From contig CM055094.1 in NCBI GenBank assembly GCA_029204225.1, positions 25,847,041-25,911,040 of the forward strand: DNA of 64,000 nt. The letters are read 5' to 3'. Below are positions 48,866 to 58,405 of the stretch, in pieces. Position numbers and translations under genes: made by a program. The stretch's first letter is position 1. Each line of letters starts with the position of its first letter. Source of the DNA: Diphasiastrum complanatum. Taxonomy: Eukaryota; Streptophyta; Lycopodiopsida; Lycopodiales; Lycopodiaceae. The notes beneath the pieces are model-generated. The model made no database searches and was not told where the DNA came from. It saw only the letters and a list, made by a program, of their open reading frames with translations.

Positions 48866-50779
48866 TCAAAACTTAAAACTGGAAAAGTTCCTCCTTAAGC
48901 TTCCCTCCTGTTCCCATGAGTCATCATCGTCTGTACATCCCTTCCATCGAACCATATGCTCGGTTACTATACAATTTTTCAATATTTGTGTTCTTGTATC
49001 CAAGATCTTTTTGGGTTCAAGTTGTGATACACTAGATGATTCATCCAACATGTCCAATTGATCTCCAGATCCAAGATGCTCTCCTTCACGTAGACTCTTC
49101 TTGAGTCGGCATATGTGAAATATCGGATGCACTTGAGATCTTTCCGGGAGTTCCAATTGGTAAGCTAAGGAGCCAATCGTTTTCAAGATCCTACATGGTC
49201 CTCTATATCTAGAGGGTAATTTATAATGCTTGTCAGTGTAAAAATTACAGCAAATAAGGATCCTAAAACACTTGAAATGATGAGGGAAACAATAGATTAT
49301 GATTTCATAAGATTAGCACAAGTTGAACCATCAAAATCCATCAAAAATCTATGCTTGAACCTCACTAAATGGCCCAAATCCTTGAAGAAGGCTTCACACG
49401 TGTGAAAGTACGGCCTCCCACAGTCTGAGTACTGTACACCAAACCTACATTCAATCCTATAATCATTAGTAATCACAAGTACTCAAACAATTATGAACAT
49501 AGAGAGCAATTGCACCATTATGAGAGAAAAAACATGAAATTGCTTGATTGATTTTGGTAGGATATCATCACCTATATATACATGATCCATCACGGTTTTG
49601 GGCAGGTATGAGTAGCCCTAAACCTATCCCTAATGCTAATTTTGGTGGATCTTTCATCCCTACCAAGTTAGGGTTGGAATCTTGGAGATCCCTCAACAAT
49701 GCAAAAATTACCAAAAATAGCTCCTATTTTTTCTCCCTTGTATCTAAGCATAATTTGGACTCATTCCAAAGGTTCTAACACTTAGGTCTACTTGAGAACA
49801 TCCTTATGAATGGAATCCTATGCTATTTGGCACGTGTGACAAGCCACATCATGACCATCTAACTATTTACAAGTCATATGACCAAAACTAGTCAAGCTAA
49901 AATTGTGAATTTTTAACAGTCGGTACACATTACACTCGAATCTTTCGGGATTCTCAAATATACCCAATCTAGTCTCTCGGTGATCTTTTCAGATTTGCAT
50001 AATGTTGGTCCCTATCCTAGGCACACTGGACATTTTCACGTGCAATCCGTAGTATTTCTTGCATATCATGTAGGAAATCTGCTACCTTCTGAAACTTGAT
50101 CATCCAAGTCTCTACCGAAATGGGTGATCTAGGTTCAAATCCGTACATAAGCATAAACAGGCTATAACCGATAGCCGAATGCTTACTACGGTTATAGGCA
50201 AACTCGATCAATGGAAGATACTTTTCCCAATCAGATTGTCATCGGAAAACATATGCCTGAAGCATTTGTTCCATCATCTGATTTGTTCTTTCCGTCTGTC
50301 CATCCATCTTAGGATGATCATAAGAACCCAAGCTCAGAGTCGTCTCCAGTTTAGCAAGCACGGCCGACCAAAAGTGACCGGTGAACTTCGAATCGCGATC
50401 ACTCACAATATCACTTGGTAATTTGTAAATTCTAAACAGACGCTCTACAAATATCTGAGCTAAATCAAAAGCCTTTGCGGTGGCCTTTATCGAAATCAAC
50501 GTAGCCAATTTGGTAAGACAGTCGACCACAACCCAAATTGTGTCATGTTGTTTATTCGTCCACAGTAACCCAACCTCAAAATCTATGGAAACACTATCCC
50601 ATCTCTTATCCGAGATATCCAATGGATGCAACAATCCGCCAGCCTTATGGCGTTCAGCTTTATTCAACTGGCATTGGTCACACTTGACCACATAAGATTC
50701 TACAAAGGGCTTGAGTTTTGGCCAATAAAAATCTATTTGTATAAGATCTAATGTACGATGTATGCCGAGATTTCCTGCG
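48866..50779 (-). pseudogene. Ty3/gypsy chromovirus integrase and chromodomain remnant
   Basis: Read leftward. NLGIHRTLDLIQ and KCDQCQLNKAERHK end the integrase zinc-binding part. The catalytic core at 50691-50239 keeps all three acidic residues (SIDFEVGL, SDRDSKFTGHFW, QTERTNQMM). One stop precedes SDWEKYLPLIEFAYNRSKHSAIGY and YGFEPRSP (50211-50017). Degraded sequence follows to 49924, then a solo LTR (49237-49918), then KHYKLPSRYRGPCRILKTIGSLAYQLELPE and a chromodomain-like C-terminus (VTEHMVRWKGCTDDDDSWE, 49186-48866). RT and RNase H are missing because family A LTR copy 2 abuts at 50780. The chromodomain identifies a chromovirus, a group thought to target heterochromatin. Confidence 0.85.
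49237..49918. repeat. Solo LTR inserted in the chromovirus pol
   Basis: 682 bp with ends TGTAAAAATT and AATTTTTAACA (near-inverted), bordered by GTCAG (49232-49236) and GTCGG (49919-49923), a 4-of-5 target duplication. Removing it restores the coding match of the chromovirus (KHYKLPSRYRGP). It contains TTCACACGTGTGAA at 49393-49406, which ties it to the copia LTR families here. No internal sequence remains. Confidence 0.8.
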
Positions 50780-51287
50780 TGTGAACGATTTTAGATCATT
50801 CAAGATCCAATCCATGTCCCTGATCTTTGGTTACAATAAGGAGCAAACCAACAATCCTGCCAATGTAGAAAAATCAGCATCTACATACAAAATGAGATGC
50901 ACACTCTAAGAGATACTGATCAAACATAAACCAAAACATAAAATATGTTTGTTGTTCGTACAATTACAGTACCCTACTATATTTCACACGTGTGGAACCG
51001 AAAATAGCAATGAATGATCATTCTACACATAGAATTGCAAGATAACATCATGAGAGTGCACCAATGAGTAGTAGAACTAAAAGAGAACCATGTATAATGA
51101 TTAAATGAGAGAGAGAAGATAGAAGATATGTCTCTCCACGAGTTACATCCTTTTACAGAGTGTCCAAACCCTATTTGGCCACTTGGCTTTCCCTCCAAAA
51201 TGAAAACCCTACTATTTTTGGGTCTAGATTCAATGTACCCAAAGTTCAAATTTGAATCTCTCTCAAACTCAACTACCAACTTTCCCA
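50780..51287 (-). repeat. LTR family A, copy 2, truncated
   Basis: Starts TGTGAACG and matches 3414 onward for about 500 bp, ending at TTTCCCA where another LTR begins. The missing 3' part (from the CACACT...AAAAGTG block) does not reappear. It holds CACACGTGTG at 50985-50994. It is inserted in the chromovirus integrase. Confidence 0.88.
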
Positions 51288-52109
51288 TGTGAAAAATGCA
51301 AAAATAAGCTTGGTAGAGGCCAAAAATATTGTATATAGATAAACACACATGTGTGGAGCCTGTTCCCACATGTAAAAATAGTGTACTTGTCATGTACCAT
51401 AATCATATAGGTTGTACATATGATTTAATTCAAGTTCTAGTGGCTAAAAAGGCCAAAAACTAGTTTTCTAGACATATGACACATGGCATCAATCTATTGC
51501 TTGCATGAGCCACATCCTTTGGTTAGATGTCACATCTCATGTGTAGAGGACAGCTCACATGTGTGGAATAAGCTGAAGTAGACGAATTTTGACTTCTAGA
51601 AGATTTTCAAGTAGATCTCCATATAGAAGGAAAATGGACCAAAAGTGCTCAAAATAGAAGGTTTTGTCCAAGTGTCAGTTTTGCATGATGAATCATCATA
51701 TGACAAAGCATCTTCACACGTGGGATCAAAGGGATGATTAGTACCACGAGCTCCCACTTATTGTATATATAGAGCCACATTTGGCCATAATCAATGTGAG
51801 ACACCAATCTTGGTTTTGGAGGCAATTTCGAGTGATTCTCTCCATTTGTCTACATTTGTTTTGAGGTTCTATCAATGTGTACTTGATTTTCAGGTTGGAG
51901 TCTGTACCTTGACAGGGTTTCACACGTGTGAAACCAGCAAGTACATTTACCTTCAAAAAATGATTGTTCTTGTTTGGATTTTATGTCTAGAATTGATCTA
52001 GAATGATCTTAATCTTATGTAGATTGGTAGATCAAGTAAATCTAACATCCAATCCCTCTTGAGGATCAGATTAGGATCCACTCTTGGTCCTTTTTGTACT
52101 TTTTGCACA
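51288..52109 (+). repeat. Copia-8 5' LTR
   Basis: Starts TGTGAAAAATGC and ends TTTTTGCACA next to the primer site, 822 bp. It contains a TATA-like run (TTGTATATATAGAG near 51761-51774) and the perfect 20-bp palindrome GGTTTCACACGTGTGAAACC at 51916-51935. Confidence 0.85.
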
Positions 52110-52122
52110 TGGTATCAGAGCC
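52110..52122 (+). promoter_or_regulatory. Primer binding site of copia-8 (tRNA-Met type)
   Basis: TGGTATCAGAGCC directly after the LTR end. Confidence 0.9.
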
Positions 52123-53690
52123 TAGTACAAGAGGTTTTGTTGAAATTGATAGGGTTAATCCAAATCAAAGCCAAAATTAGCAGTTTTTTGGAAACTAGTC
52201 AAATTTTGTGTAGCGAGTTGGATTTGATAGCTATCCTCAAAATTTTTGGTCCAAATCTTGTTGTGGGCTGTAGGAACCCTTTTCACACGTGTGAGGCCGT
52301 ACATCTCCGGTTTTGACTGAGAAATTTAAAAAATTTGTAGAATTTGACTCACATACCCAATTTGAGTGATTTTTGATGCAAAATCAAACATTTTCTATAG
52401 TGAATCTAATCCCTTGATTAGTTCTTGGATCAGATCAGCCAAGGAATTAAATTTGAAGCTTGAATTAGGTGCATTAATTGATTATCTCTGATTTTTTGAG
52501 TGCATGTTGAAATTGAGAGAGATTTTGCTAAAAATCATAGATTAAGGAGTGATATGCAATGTGAGAGATTGAAATCCAGGTGTTCAAGAGTGATAGGGTC
52601 AAGTTTAGAAGCATCAATTTGCTAGAAAACATCCTTGTATTTGTCCTCCAAGTGAAACCTTTGAGAGTTTCTAGTGCATATAGAGCATCTATGCAAATCT
52701 TTTGTAGAATTCGATATAGATTGGCTTAAATTGAGTTCTAGAAAAGAGATTGAGATCCAAGTCACATTGTTCAACCCTACTCAATTTGTTTGAGTGATTG
52801 TAAGGTTTGAAAAGAGTCATTAAGGTGTCTATGGCAAATGTGTAGAGAGAGATCCAATTTTCTAAGAGTTCCTTCCTTTGTAGAAGGCAAGATCTAGAAG
52901 CTCATTTTGTGTTGTTATTGGTGGAGAATTTGTGTTCTCCTAGGTGATCAAATCTTTCTAAGTGGCATTAGCTCTTTGAAGCACAATATCTTAGTGAGAA
53001 AAATCACAACTTTTGATTTTGAATTTCATTCCAAGTCTTAAAAGGTAGAGTAATTGGTGGAATCCAATAGGAGTGATTGAATTCAATTTGTTGAGCAAAA
53101 ATTGACATAGTATGTATGAAACTCAAATTAGTTCTATTCAACTTTCTTTGTGAGAGTGTGAGGGTCAATTTGTGATCCCATTTGATGTCTATAATGAGGA
53201 GGAGTCCATATTTGAGTATTCATGTATGGTTGAGATCTTTGTGAATCTCTAGTTGTCTAATTTTTAAGCTTTGTGAAAAATTGGTGGTATAGTTTGTTTT
53301 CATCAAATCAAATTCATTCTAAATCTCAAGAGTGAGATTATTTGGGTCAAGAGTGAGTCCAAAAGAAGTGATTAAGTTTGATTTTCATGTGTTTGAAACA
53401 AATCCATCTTTTGTTCAAGAATCTCAAGTGTTGAGAGAACTAGTCAAGTGAAAAGGAAAATCTAGGTGTCAAATCTTTTTCATATCCATTTCAACTTTCA
53501 AAAGAAAGAGTCATTGGTATTTGATGAGTCCAATAGGAGATTGGATCTGATTTCTTTAGTGATTTGATTCAAAGATTGTGTGCTTTTGTCTTAATGATCA
53601 AAGCAAAGTTTCCAAGTGACTAGTCATTATTGTGAAGATTGATTCTTAGGTTTGTGAGCTAGACCTTTTGTAGATCCTTCTAGATTGTTG
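52123..53690. other. Long untranslated leader of copia-8
   Basis: About 1.6 kb without an ORF of note. It is AT-rich with many 'ttgag' and 'gtgattg' phrases and 'agagtgattgaattc'-like near-repeats. It has a further CACACGTGTG at 52284-52293. No gene seen. Confidence 0.5.
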
Positions 53691-53763
53691 AAGATGTTCA
53701 AATCTAGTCTCTTGAAAGTCACAAATTACATTTGTAGAATCATATCACAGGTTTTTATTCACA

Positions 53764-54572
53764 TGGCACCAATAGGTGGCATTCTATTGAAGGAAAGAAA
53801 GGATCCTAAGTGCAACCTTTGTGGCAAGGGAGGATATATTTTCTCAAGATGCTACAAAAAGAATACCAATCCATCCAAGGAGAACCAAAGCAAGGGGGCC
53901 GAGGTGAAGGATGGAGCTTCAAGTTCAAAATGCAAATACAAGAAGGACAAGTCCAAGGAAAGGCGTTTCCTTTGTGGAAGGGTGAATGAGGCTTGGAGTC
54001 TCACAAGGACTTGCAAGATTTGTCTTCAAGAGTCCATCACAACACATGTCAAATCTTTTGAAAATTTTCATTTGGAAGTACATTGTTTGGTTCAAGATGC
54101 AAAGATAGATGTCACTTTCATGAAAGTAACCTGGATTTATTTTATGTCCTTGGAAAGTATTTTGCTTGGAACTTTAGATAAGTTCAAACTTATTGTTATG
54201 ATCCAAGAGAAATCAATCAAGAATAAGGAGCATCAATCACAAAATGAAAATAGTTTCATTTATGCTCTCATGTCAACTTATGAAGATCTATTTTGCTTTG
54301 AAGGGATTTTTGTATCTCAAAAGTGGCTTAAGGCAATGCTAGTTGAGTGTGATGCCTTAAAAGATCGCAAAATATGTTTTCCTTGTAAGCTTACATTAGT
54401 TATGAAGTCAAGGAAATGGAAATACCTTCATAATGTAGGATCTTTTGGTTTCAATAAGATCATGAATAATGTGTTCATTCATAAAGATGAAAATTGTAAG
54501 TTTTCAATCTTAAAGGCAAGTTGTAAACTTCTTATGAGAAAAAGTGAAGCATCCAAAATAAGGCACCTTTGA
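53764..54572 (+). pseudogene. Copia-8 ORF with degenerate zinc knuckle
   Basis: The ATG at 53764 gives MAPIGGILLKERKDP, then CNLCGKGGYIFSRCYKK, a CX2CX4HX4C zinc knuckle with Tyr in place of His. A Lys/Ser-rich stretch follows, and CGRVNEAWSLTRTCKIC has two further Cys pairs. The remaining 180 or so codons are not recognised and carry no protease, integrase or RT motif. The frame also reads upstream to 53685. It looks like a gag fragment fused to unrelated or highly degraded sequence. It stays open for about 270 codons. Confidence 0.55.
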
Positions 54573-54589
54573 CGTTTGGAAGACACCTT

Positions 54590-54850
54590 CGGGATTTGTA
54601 GGACACTGTCTTTACATGTAGGACACCTTCGGCTTTTTGTAGGGCAAGTGTCACAATTTTCGTCTGTCAGAAAACCCGTGTAAAAACACAGTGTCAGGTT
54701 TTTTGCCCTTTTTTGCCTATTGAAAACTGCGTGTAAAACTATAGTGTCAGGTTTTTTGCTTGTGTAGAAACCCGTATAAAACTATAGTGTCGTCTGTCAA
54801 AAAACTTAGTATTAAAACATAGTGTCGGGTTTTTCGCATTTTTCGAAACC
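54590..54850. repeat. Degenerate tandem repeat related to the copia-2 LTR
   Basis: Phrases of the type GTGTAAAAACACAGTGTCAG or GTGTAAAACTATAGTGTCAG recur about every 45 bp (near 54679, 54729, 54773 and 54808), preceded by repeated 'ggacaccttcgg' phrases. In reverse complement these match the copia-2 LTR block CACTGTGTTTTTACACG plus 'cgaaggtgccctagg'. Confidence 0.75.
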
Positions 54851-55429
54851 AAATTTTGAAAAAACACCATAGGACTCCATTTTTATTGCTGTAAATTGCA
54901 TACAACAGCCCTTGATGTCTACCTAGAAGACTCTCAAAATTTGAGAATGATCCAAGAACCGAATGGAAAGTTATGAAGAAAAAACTCTTCAGCCTGCCAA
55001 CGCCCACCAGCTACAAGAAAATTCTCAAAATCGCTTGGATCTCGCCACTGGGTTTGGTTTCTGTGACTAACCTATTGTGCCTTGGCAGTAGGAATAGTTT
55101 GCAACAGATCCCATAGCCATCTGAGCTCTCAATCAAAAGTTATGAGCAAAAAACTCTTCTTTCTCTCTCAAATACGTTTTTGTTTTTTGCTGTCCCAAGC
55201 TTTCAAAACTTGCAAACCCTCGTTCTAATACCTGTTGTCAAACTCCCTCTCTGATCTTCTCTTCAAACCTTGCTAATTTCCTGCACATACAAGCATCAAA
55301 TTACTTCTAACACAAGATGGAGCTGGCTGCCTTGTCTCTTCCCAGCCTTTGTTGCATAGATTATGATGAGGAATGCCTCTCTCTAGGCTCACTTATCTAA
55401 AATCCTCAAGCACCCCATAACCCTGACCC
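54851..55429. other. Gene-free stretch
   Basis: No ORF or repeat end recognised. It precedes repeat R and may belong to the same gypsy element. Confidence 0.35.
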
Positions 55430-55891
55430 TTTCTAAATCTCGACACGTGGCCAACTCCATGCACAATTGACACTTGCCACTTGGCAATACCCTGACACAT
55501 AGGCAAGTGAGTAGGATGACATGTGTCACTCATCCATTGGACCAAATGTCCCAGTGGGCATGTGACATGTGTCATGTTTGACCGGTCAACCCTAACATGT
55601 GTCACTCATTCACTGGACCAAGTGTCCCAGTGAGCATGTGACATGTGTCATGTTGACTAGTCAACTCATACTTTTTAGGAGGTCAGTCCAGCCACTCCGA
55701 ATTAATGACCCAGTACCCTATACCCAAGCAACATGCGACTCTGAGGCTCAGAAACATCATTAACAACTTTATTTACATTTCTATTACAAAGGTCACCACA
55801 GGTTGGTGACTTAGCCATTTATGTATTTACAAGAAGTACATCTATAAGTAAAAATAGTAAACAACCGGGACAGGGAGTAAAAGCTGTAACA
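55430..55891 (+). repeat. Interspersed repeat R, copy 2
   Basis: Inverted copy of 25403-25880, with the same tandemly repeated 'cactggaccaagtgtcccagtg' phrases. It ends GGGACAGGGAGTAAAAGC and overlaps the start of the next LTR (TGTAACA), as a polypurine tract would. Confidence 0.75.
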
Positions 55892-56359
55892 CTCGATACT
55901 CCAGTGAATCAAGCTTATTATTTATGCCACATCATACTATATGTGAACCTCAAGTAATTAATAACCTTGTGAGGCCCAAACACACTAATTGGAGGTAGTA
56001 CAAGGTTTGGGACCACATATGCATGTGTAGAGTATCAATATCAATTCTATGAATAGAGGATCCATGCATAAAGACTCTATTCTAGATGAATCTATGTATA
56101 GGGGAGTTAGGACCTTGCATTACTATATGCATAGGGGGTTCTAGAGCTTATATAAGGAGGCCAAACTCACCCTAATGCACCGTCATTTGGATGATTCATT
56201 GCCAGGATCTCTCGATACTCTCATGCTTCCTATTCCTTGGCTTGGGGGTGAAATTTCTAGAGATTGATTGGTTGCTTTACTTGGTTGGGTGGTTTATCCA
56301 ACAATGTGTTCTCTATTGTTTTGTCTTGTAAACATGATCTTGAGATGACGACACATACA
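55885..56359 (+). repeat. Gypsy-3 LTR
   Basis: Starts TGTAACACTCG, ends ACACATACA, 475 bp. It has a TATATAAG box at 56149-56156. It shares its 3' part ('cttggcttgggggtgaa', 'ttggttgggtggtt') with the gypsy-2 LTR near 41090-41150. A polypurine-like end of repeat R lies before it and a primer binding site after it. Confidence 0.75.
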
Positions 56360-56360
56360 T

Positions 56361-56372
56361 TGGTATCAGAGC
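56361..56372 (+). promoter_or_regulatory. Primer binding site of gypsy-3 (tRNA-Met type)
   Basis: TGGTATCAGAGC one base after the LTR. Only about 130 bp of internal sequence follow before an LTR family A copy interrupts at 56503. Confidence 0.85.
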
Positions 56373-56502
56373 AAGGCTTACGAAGATTGGAGAACTTGGA
56401 GAAGTACTACTTTTTGTCGAAATTTCAGCTTGGATCAATTGAAATTCTCTTTCAAGTGGATACCATGATGGCAAGTGGGTGTACTACCCCGGTTTCCATT
56501 TG

Positions 56503-57148
56503 TGTGAAAGATTTCAGATCCTTAAGATCCAATCTACTTGAATGATCTTTGGTTAGAAAGAGAAATACACTACCAATTTCACCAATGTAGAAAAATCAGC
56601 ATCTACACACAATTTGAGATGCAAACACTAATAGAACTTGATCAAACTTGAACGAAATGATTATGTATTGTTGTTGTCCGTACAAAACCAACAAGCTACT
56701 GTATTTCACACGTGTGGATGCAAAAATAGCAAATATAGATAATTCTACACATAGAATTGCAAGCAATCACCAAGATAGTGCACCAATGGATAGTAGAACC
56801 CAAGAGAACCATGTATAAGCATGAAATGAGAGAAGAGAGAAGATGACTCTCTCCACGAGTTACATCCTTTTATAACAGGTCCAAACCCTATTTGGCCACT
56901 TGGCTTTCTCACCAAAATGCTAACCCTACCAATTTTGGGTCTAGATTCAATGTACCCAACTTATTCAAATTGAATCTACTCAAACTCGCATTCTATCTTT
57001 CCCACACTTTCAAAAAGTGTTTATTTTAATGAAATTTAGACTAATGAACTTTGAAAAGTCAACCTCTAAGTCTAAAACAAGTATTGGCCTCAATATGCCA
57101 AATATGGAAATATTGCAAAATGTGATGAAACTAGTTGAATCTTTCACA
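56503..57148 (-). repeat. LTR family A, copy 3 (3' LTR)
   Basis: 646 bp with perfect 8-bp inverted termini TGTGAAAG and CTTTCACA. It aligns with copies 1 and 2. On the minus strand it is preceded by the polypurine tract GAAGAGGGAG (reverse complement of 57149-57158), so it is a 3' LTR. It holds CACACGTGTG at 56707-56716. Confidence 0.88.
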
Positions 57149-57365
57149 CTCCCTCTTCAACTAGTTTTAGCATAGACTTTGATAATACTCCAAGTGAAGT
57201 CCTATGCTTCATGAACAAGTCTTTTCTCAATGCTTTGGTGAAGATATCAGCTACACATTCCCTTGAAGACACATGTTGAAGCTCCACCTCCTTTGCAATG
57301 ACTCGCTCCCTCACAAAATGATATTGTATCTCAATATGCTTGCTCCTAGCATGAAAGATAGGATT
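57149..57365 (-). pseudogene. Copia RNase H C-terminus next to LTR copy 3
   Basis: Reads NPIFHARSKHIEIQYHFVRERV, then ECVADIFTKALRKDLF, the terminal part of a copia RNase H. At NPIF the match stops and family B LTR sequence begins, so the rest of pol is missing. The LTR just downstream belongs to family A, so family A elements once had an RNase H. Confidence 0.85.
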
Positions 57366-57734
57366 AGTATATTTGCATGCTTGCATGTGAATTTCCTAGA
57401 TGACTTGGACATGTGTAGAACATGTATACTGACTTGCATATTGCATGCATGCACTCTAACTAACTTTGCATGTCATGTAGTTTTATGCATGTCATCAAAT
57501 CTAGATCTACCTAACTCAAACTCGCCCTAATCTACAAGGTTCTGTGCTTAATTCACATACCTTTGATATATACAATGGAACAAAGTGAAATATGACCATC
57601 TAGACATTGTGCATGTTATGTAGCTCGAGTTTGTACATGCTAGAGAATGATATTTACAACTTGTAAATGCACAAGCAAGATGATTTTCCTCATAAACCCC
57701 TATAGACAAGTTGGATGGCTTTTTATTCTTCACA
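57366..57734 (-). repeat. LTR family B, truncated copy
   Basis: Matches 61447-61825 closely, ending CTTCACA in both. The remaining 500 or so bp of the LTR are absent, replaced by the RNase H fragment at 57365. In position it is the 3' LTR of copia-9. Confidence 0.85.
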
Positions 57735-58405
57735 CTCCTAAAAAGTTATCAACTTGGCTTGATCACTTGAACTTGAAATCCTCCAAGGTTGGTCGAATTA
57801 TTGATGAAAAAACTCTTTGTGTGTGGATTCTTTGCTTTGAATTTTAATTGAAGATAATCAAAGAATCCATCATAGCAGCACCCTTACCATAGCCATGATA
57901 AGATTTCTTTGACAGAATTCTTCTCCAAATGCCTTTGAAAAATATTCCACCAATTTGCTACTATGCCAATGTGCCACCTCCATGCTTGATGTTGATCCTG
58001 AGTTTGCAAAATTCACATGCATGAAGTTGGCTGCACCAAAATCTGAAAAATCCTAGGCCTCCAAGCCTCCTAATGACCACAAAGATCATATAGATCAAGT
58101 TTATACCTTGAGCAATATTCAAGATTAAGCACACTAGCTTTAATAGTCCAAACACTATGAACTCTATCCAAAATGGATCTAATCTTGAAACCATACTCAA
58201 ACTTGATCAAATTGAGACTAAATACTTTCTTAAGGATGTAAGTGTCCTCATTGGATGTTTCACTTACTCTCAAAAGAAGTTCACAATATGCCTCAAAACA
58301 TGAAAAAACTCCTTATTTCAAACTATGAGTACTAAACTCATACTTGCTCTTCATGAAATAAGATCCACAAGGACTCAAACACCTTCAAGATTTAGAGTGT
58401 AAAGG
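57735..58405. other. Copia-9 3' internal region without recognisable gene
   Basis: Where integrase, RT and RNase H would be expected there are only short ORFs (for example 58273-58070) with no known motif. The stretch ends next to the family B LTR. Confidence 0.45.

Larger units (their letters stand above)
51288..54575 (+). mobile_element. Copia-8: plus-strand element, probably non-autonomous
   Basis: 5' LTR 51288-52109, primer binding site 52110-52122, a long non-coding leader (52123-53690) and one ORF with a damaged zinc knuckle. No protease, integrase or RT is found, and no 3' LTR appears before unrelated repeats start at about 54580. It is inserted into LTR family A copy 2. Confidence 0.7.

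Noticed and set aside
50780-57148. Reading family A LTR copies 2 and 3 as the two ends of one element
   Set aside because: Copy 3 is preceded by RNase H on its right and so ends an element lying to its right; copy 2 sits in a chromovirus and is cut by copia-8.
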